From Bos javanicus (taxonomy: Eukaryota > Chordata > Mammalia > Artiodactyla > Bovidae): DNA of 64,000 bases. The position numbers and the translations under genes are program-made. The stretch spans positions 56,959,378 to 57,023,377 of the forward strand of contig NC_083878.1 of NCBI RefSeq assembly GCF_032452875.1, given 5' to 3'. Positions 58,941 to 64,000 of the stretch are shown here, piece after piece; position 1 is the stretch's first letter; each line of letters starts with the position of its first letter. Below the pieces are notes generated by a model. The model did not search any database and was not told where the DNA came from. It saw only the letters and a list, made by a program, of their open reading frames with translations.

Positions 58941-59167
58941 ACTATGGACAAAGCTTCATGACCTTGTACCAGGGGCAGTGATCAAGACCATTCTGAAGAA
59001 AAAGAAATGCAAAAAGGCAAAATGGCTGTCTGAGGAGGCCTTACAAATAACTGAGAAAGAAGAGAAGCCAAAGGCAAAGGAGAAAAGGAAAGATATATCC
59101 CATTTGAATGCAGAGTTCCAAAGAATAACACAGATATATAAGAAAGCCTTCCTCAGTGATCAGTGCA
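58941..59167 (+). mobile_element. BovB LINE, inverted 5' arm of the same copy
   Basis: The plus strand carries the basic linker (KKKKCKKAKWLSEEALQI; KRKDISHLNAEFQRI) and stops at DQCKE. AAGAATTGTTGT (57388-57399) and AAGAATTGTGGT (59168-59179) flank the pair of arms. About 180 nt of consensus is lost between arms. Confidence 0.92.
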
Positions 59168-59379
59168 AAGAATTGTGGTGAATTTGTATAAATTGAGTCT
59201 GAGGTGCCTGTGGGCTTCACCTTGGAGATATCCAGTAAGCAATTGGATGTAGGGATGTGGGGCCCCAGCAAGAGGTCCTGAATAGAGATGTGCTTTTGAG
59301 GGTGTTGTTTCTTTACATTAGGGTGTAAACAATTTAATCTTAGCTCACAAACTCATAGTTAAGGATATAGAGTTGAAAC

Positions 59380-59790
59380 TTGAATGCCTTTTGAATCCAC
59401 ACTTTCTAATTTTATGACCTTGCACAAATTGCTTAACTTTTCTGTGTTTTAGTTTTCTCATCTGTAAAACATTTGTTATCATAATATCTACCTGAATGTT
59501 ATTTTGAGTTATTACTTATAATACATTTAATAATACCTGACCTATAATATCCCATGGATCGAGAAGCCTGGAGGGCTACAGTCCATGGGATCACAAAAGA
59601 GTTGGACATGACTTAGTGACTAAGCGACAACAATGACTTATAATCATGACTAAAAATATTACTTATGTACAAGAAATGTAGCTTTGTGTTTCTATAACTA
59701 CTCTGGTTTACTGACATCTACCTAGTACCTAGAATAGTGTCTGGCACATAAGAGGAGTTAATAAATAATTGTTGAAGAATAAATGAGCTA
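59380..59790 (+). mobile_element. MIR SINE, split by a BovA fragment
   Basis: The MIR core at 59395-59545 (gaccttgcacaaattgcttaacttttctg, ttttctcatctgtaaaaca) continues at 59690-59790 (agaatagtgtctggcacataagaggagttaataaat). The break is the insertion at 59549-59638. Confidence 0.82.
59549..59638 (+). mobile_element. Short BovA-type SINE fragment with ~10-bp TSD
   Basis: 'cccatggatcgagaagcctggagggctacagtccatgg' to 'gacttagtgactaagcgac'. GACCTATAAT and GACTTATAAT flank it. Confidence 0.85.
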
Positions 59791-59904
59791 CATTCTAGTA
59801 TGAAATTCTACTGTGGAAATGGGGTAAAATCTTCATCTCCATCACACTTCCCTCCAGTTTCTTTGAAGCTATATCTGAATTCCTTGCTGTGTATAGTGTG
59901 TGCA

Positions 59905-60088
59905 TATGTGCTAAAGTCATTCCAATCATGTTCGACTCTTTGCAACCCTATGACTCCTCTGTTTACGGAATTCTCCAGGCAAGAATACTGGAATGGGTTG
60001 CCATGTTCTCATCCAGTGGATCTTCCTGACCCAGGTATCAAATCTGCCTGGGTTGGTTCTTTACCACTAGTGCCACCTGGGAAGCCCA
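59905..60088 (-). mobile_element. Bov-tA SINE
   Basis: A reverse Bov-tA ending 'tgccacctgggaagccc'. A short deletion lies in the 'ccctatgactcctctg' part. Confidence 0.9.
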
Positions 60089-60295
60089 GTGAGTATTGTA
60101 CTGGGGCAACAAAGCAAAGGTGGATACAAGATGAAACTAGTCCTCAAATAATTGTGCCAGAAGCAATGCACTGCCAGGTCTAGCTAGCTTCCTTTTGCCC
60201 TTTATTCTACTGGGTTGCCATGAGGCATAGCTAGTTCTCACTTATACTTACTCATTTGTTTATAATGCAGTAAAGAAAAAAAAAAAATGACTGCC

Positions 60296-60397
60296 TTGTG
60301 CAGTTTGCAGGACCTTAGTACCCTGACCAGGGAGAGGATCCATGCCACCTGAAATGGAAGCCCAGAGTTTTAACCACTGGATAGCCAGGGAAGTCCT
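60296..60397 (-). mobile_element. CHR-type SINE fragment
   Basis: 'ggaccttagtaccctgaccaggga', 'gaagcccagagttttaaccactgg' and 'tagccagggaagtcc' are the reversed tRNA-derived end of a CHR SINE. Confidence 0.8.
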
Positions 60398-60470
60398 TTT
60401 TGTTGTTCAGTCATGTCCAACTCTTCGTGATCCCACAGAATGCAGCACATCAGGCTTCCCTGTTGCTCTG
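60398..60470 (-). mobile_element. BovA/BovB 3'-module fragment
   Basis: 'gttgttcagtcatgtccaactctt' to 'catcaggcttccctgttgctc', directly abutting the CHR fragment. Confidence 0.75.
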
Positions 60471-61770
60471 CAGTAAAGATTAACTGTGCATCTATAATGT
60501 GATTGGCATGTTCTGCAATTGGAGAAATACAGGAAAGATAAAGTGCCTGTCCTTGTGGAATCTACATTCACATTCTCTCTTCTGTTCACATGGTCAGTTT
60601 AGATTCAAACACTCCATCTAGTACCACTTTTCTGTGGTGTGGGGTACCCTTGGCTGCTACTGGAACATTCTGACATAGAGGAATCTTTGCAGAATTTGTC
60701 CATGGACCTTCTGACTGGAGGAGTCAGGCAGACTTTTTCTCTTTTTGGATTTTACCACTGCCTTTGGTCTCATGTAGGATTCCCTGCTCTTTCACTTACC
60801 TTTCTTTTCCTCACTTTATCTGAGAAGACATTTTTTGTCGAAGTTGGATAGAAGCACTAGTCTCTTCCCACTTGTTCTTCCAGATGTTTCTGTATATACT
60901 GAAAATACTAAGTTTCCTGAAGCTCTTGAAACAGAAAAAGCAAAGGCTTGCAGGCATTTCTGTGGCCTGCCTACCATGTCTCTTTCTAGAGTAAACACAC
61001 TCAAGGCCACTCTCTTCCTGGAAGGACACGGGAAGAAAAGAAGCATACACACTCATTGCTTTATGCTTCAGAACATTATCCTGTATCAGTATAGATAGCA
61101 ACTTGAAGTACGAATGTAGATGAGACTATTACTTCATTAGAAATCAAGTTCAGGTTTACTAAACCTCTAATGGAATTGACTTAATTGTATCTTTTTTCCT
61201 TAAAGACTTGTTTTCTATATGATTTGTTTTCTTTTTGTGTCAAATGTCAATATTTCACCACTGTGATTTTCACTTATATATTTTGCCACTCACCTTTGTT
61301 CCCTCTTAGGAGTTTTACTAGCTGCAGGAGAATCCTGGAATGAGAAACTCCTAGGTGCTGCAGGTGCCAGGGTCCTCATATCTCAGATTCTGTCCTAACG
61401 AGTCTGGCTCCCTGCCACCTATCAGGGCATTCCAGGCCTCCTCAATAACACCTCCTCACTCAGATTCACTTTGTGGTGGTGCCTCACCTCAGGGTGCGAG
61501 GTGTGACAGAGTGAGCACTGGCCCAAAGGCTGTGTGGCACCATCGAAACCGGGGAGTGGATTGTTCATGTACAGGTTGGAGGTAACCGCCTTGCCAGAGG
61601 TCCAGGGCCGTTAATTATTTTGAATAAATTCAAATCTCCTTTTCCTTTTATCGTGAATGTGTTTTTTTTTTTTAATGCATTTTCTTTCCCTACCTCCACC
61701 TCCATTTTTTGTAATCACCAATATCTTTGAGTAAATTCAGTCACCTGGTAGGTGATTTCTTAAGGGCATT
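60471..61770. other. Unassigned interval with a GC-richer patch
   Basis: 60471-61300 shows nothing recognised. 61310-61620 is clearly more GC-rich and has several CpGs (cgaggtgtgac, catcgaaaccgggg, aaccgcc). An AATAAA lies at 61624. No known repeat and no convincing coding frame. Confidence 0.45.
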
Positions 61771-61822
61771 TTAAATTGATTTTTTAAAAGTTTTTGTCCT
61801 ATATTCAAGTAGAGTATATTTG

Positions 61823-62418
61823 TTTTTGGGGGCTCCAAATTCACTGCAGATGGTGATTACTGCCATGAAATGAAAAGATGCTTACTCCTTGGAAGGAAAG
61901 TTATGACCAACCTAGATAGCATATTCAAAAGCAGAGATATTACTTTGCCAACAAAGATCCGTCTAGTCAAGGCTATGGTTTTCCCAGTGGTCATGTATGG
62001 ATCTTAGAGTTGGACTGTGAAGAAAGCTGAGTGCTGAAGAATTGATGCTTTTGAACTGTGGTGTTGGAGAAGACTCTCTAGAGTCCCTTGGACTGCAAGG
62101 AGATCCAACCAATCCATCCTAAAGGAGATCAGTCCTGGGTGTTCATTGGAAGGACTGATGCTAAAGCTGAAAGTCCAGTACTTTGGCCACCTCATGAGAA
62201 GAGTTGACTCTTTGGAAAAGACCCTGATGCTGGGAGGGATTGGGGGCAGGAGGAGAAGGAGACGACAGAGGATGAGATGGCTGGATGGCATCACCAACTC
62301 GATGGACATGAGTTTGAGTGAACTCTGGGAGTTGGTGATGGACAGGGAGGCCTGGCGTGCTGAGATTCATGGGGTTGCAGAGTCAGACACGAATGAGTGA
62401 CTGAACTGAAGTGAACTG
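61823..62418 (+). mobile_element. BovB LINE 3' end, 5'-truncated, 12-bp TSD
   Basis: A forward BovB from the 'ggctccaaattcactgcagatgg' segment to 'gtgactgaactgaagtgaac'. AGAGTATATTTG is duplicated at 61811-61822 and 62419-62430. This is a simple truncation without inversion. Confidence 0.95.
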
Positions 62419-62430
62419 AGAGTATATTTG

Positions 62431-62525
62431 GGCAAACTCTGGGAGATGGTGAGGGACAGGGAGGCTTGGTGTGCTATAGTCCGTGGGGTTGCAGAGTTGG
62501 ACACAACTGGGCAATAGAACAGAAA
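62431..62525 (+). mobile_element. Second BovB 3' fragment
   Basis: 'gggagatggtgagggacagggaggcttgg' to 'gttggacacaactgg'. It adjoins the target duplication of the previous copy and repeats its last 90 or so bases with more changes, so it is an older fragment. Confidence 0.85.
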
Positions 62526-62810
62526 TAACAAGAATTGATTTACAATGTAGTGTTAATTTCAGGTGCATGGCAAAGTGGTTCAGATATACATATATCTATT
62601 CTTTTCCCAATTCTTTTCCTATATAGATTATTACAGAACATTGATTAGAGTTCCCTCTGCTATACAAGAGGTCCTTGTTGATTATTTTATATGTAGCAGT
62701 ATGTATATGCTAGTTGTAAACTCTTAATTTATCCACCCACCACCACCTTTCCTGAAGGTATTTTAAATTCTTAATCTGTCACTATCCACTATTAGTCAAG
62801 CAGATTCTGA
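62526..62810 (-). mobile_element. L1 3' end, antisense
   Basis: 'ttgatttacaatgtagtgttaatttcaggtgcatggcaaagtgg', 'agattattacagaacattgattagagttccctctgctatac', then '...tgctagttgtaaactcttaatttatcc'. The start of the same L1 end is probably 61775-61822, left of the BovB. Confidence 0.8.
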
Positions 62811-62820
62811 CACTTTGTTA

Positions 62821-64000
62821 TAGGCATACCTCAGAGATGTGGGTTCAGTTCTAGACCACTGCAATAAAGTAAGTATAAAATATAGTGAGTCATATGAATT
62901 TATTTGTTTCCTGGTGCATGTAAATGTTATGCTTTTACTATATTCTAATCTATTAAGGAACATCCTTATAGCTCATACTGTAAAAAACCTTCTTGTAATG
63001 CAGGAGACCTGGGTTCGGTCTCTAGGTCAGGAAGATCCTCTGGAGAAGGGGATGGCAACCCCCTCCAGTATGCTTACCTGGAGAATCCTATGGATGGAGC
63101 AGCCTGGCAGGCTACAGTCCATGGGCTTGCAAACAGTCAGACATGACTGAGCGACTAAGAACACAATCTATTTGAGTGTGCATATCTAAAAAATGTACAT
63201 AGATTAATTTAAAATACTTTATTGCTAAAAAATGCTAGCAATCATCTGAGCCTTCAGAGAGCTTAATGGTCAGGGTGATGGATGCTGAAAGTTGGGGTAG
63301 TTGTGGCAATTTCTTAAAATAAGATACAGTAAAGTTTGCAGATCGATTAACTCCTTCCACAAGTGACTTCTCTGTAGCATACAGTGCTATTTGATAGCAT
63401 TATACCCATAATAAACTTCTTTCAAAATTGAAATCAATCCTCTCAATACCTGATACTGCTTTATTAACTAAATTTAAGTATTATTTTAAATCATTTGTTG
63501 TCATTTCAACACTCTTTACAGCGTCTTCACCAGGAGCAGATTCCATCTCAAGAAATGTTCTCTATTCATTCATAAGAAGCAACTGTTCATCCATTAAAAT
63601 TTTATCATAACTATGAAAAAATTCAAGTACATGTTCAGGCTCTGCTTCTATTTCTAATTCTTGCTATTTTCACCATATCTGCTGTTACTTCCTCCACTAA
63701 AGTCTAAAGCCCCTCAAAGTCATCCCTGAGGGCTGGAATAAACTTTTCTCAAACTCCTGTCCATGTTGGTATTTTGAGCTCTTTTCATGAATCACAAATG
63801 TTCTTAAGGGCAAATAAAATGGTCAACTCTTTTCAGAGGGTTTTTAATCGACTTTGACCAGATCCTTCAGCTATAGATTAACAAAATATTTATTTCTTAA
63901 ATAATAAGACTTGAAAGCAAAATTACTCCAACATCTATAAGGTACAAAATGGATCCTGTGTTCCCAGGTGTGAAAACAGCATTCATCTCATTGTACACCT
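62821..64000 (-). mobile_element. Tigger1-like DNA transposon (TcMar), right side outside window
   Basis: The left end 'aggcatacctcagagatgtgggttcag' is the Tigger1 terminus. Antisense transposase sequence follows to the window edge: ttgctaaaaaatgctagcaatcatctgagcc, ggtggatgctgaaagttggggt-like, gtcatttcaacactctttacagcgtcttc, caccaggagcagattccatctc, catccctgagggctggaataaac. The minus strand would encode the C-terminal half of a pogo/Tigger transposase (DDE family), now full of stops. A Bov-tA interrupts it at 62955-63164. Confidence 0.9.
62955..63164 (+). mobile_element. Bov-tA SINE with 8-bp TSD
   Basis: A forward Bov-tA (cttatagctcatactgtaaa ... gacatgactgagcgactaag). AATCTATT occurs at 62947-62954 and 63165-63172. 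Confidence 0.9.

Noticed and set aside
60811..61101. Overlapping open frames of 78-96 codons on both strands
   Set aside because: The lengths are within chance for this many kilobases, and neither shows a recognisable domain or codon pattern.
192..62400. Repeated near-identical blocks as a CRISPR-like or satellite array
   Set aside because: The recurring blocks are dispersed BovB and BovA 3' ends in both orientations with different flanks and TSDs, not an array.

Overview
The window is nuclear DNA of a ruminant, most likely a bovid. BovB (RTE) LINEs, Bov-tA and Bov-A2 SINEs, CHR-type SINEs and ruminant L1 3' ends occur throughout, on a background of old eutherian repeats (MIR, L2, Tigger, Charlie, MLT1). 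The sequence alone does not separate cattle, sheep, goat or buffalo. I find no intact protein-coding gene, no functional RNA gene and no CRISPR array. This is intergenic or deep intronic DNA built by repeated insertion of one element into another, and every long open frame is a fossil reverse transcriptase, transposase or retrocopy.

Layout. 1-3.1 kb: an L1 3' end split by a BovB copy with an internal inversion. 3.1-8.5 kb: a decayed class I endogenous retrovirus with LTR remnants at both ends and recognisable pol. It was later hit by a Tigger MITE, an RPS21 retrocopy, a BovB (itself carrying an NDUFV2 retrocopy end) and a Bov-tA. 10.6-16.9 kb: one old L1 broken by at least eight younger insertions, including a SINE that holds a tailless 5S rRNA retropseudogene with perfect 16-bp target duplications. 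17.2-19.8 kb: an end-to-end Charlie-type hAT transposon with an exact 8-bp duplication. 20-30.9 kb: AT-rich DNA with L1 and L2 remnants, a 123-bp tandem duplication and SINEs. 30.9-33.2 kb: an MLT1-like LTR with a repeated 5' block, an inverted BovB and a CHR SINE. 35.3-37.3 kb: two unrelated LTRs, one splitting a coding-like segment I could not identify. 38-41.3 kb: old L1s. 43.5-47 kb: a near-full-length BovB on the minus strand. 47-53 kb: sparse old L1, a Bov-A2 and a solo class I LTR. 53-59 kb: two more inverted BovB copies. 61.8-64 kb: a truncated BovB, an L1 3' end, and a Tigger1-like transposase region running off the right edge.

Main observations. Four BovB copies carry the inverted-5'-arm structure expected of twin priming, each bounded by matching target duplications, out of about eight copies longer than 200 bp. 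The 5S retropseudogene inside a SINE is a clean tailless insertion. The nesting orders many events: ERV before Tigger MITE in the first block, L1 before Bov-tA before 5S copy in the second. I see no sign of an undescribed functional system here.
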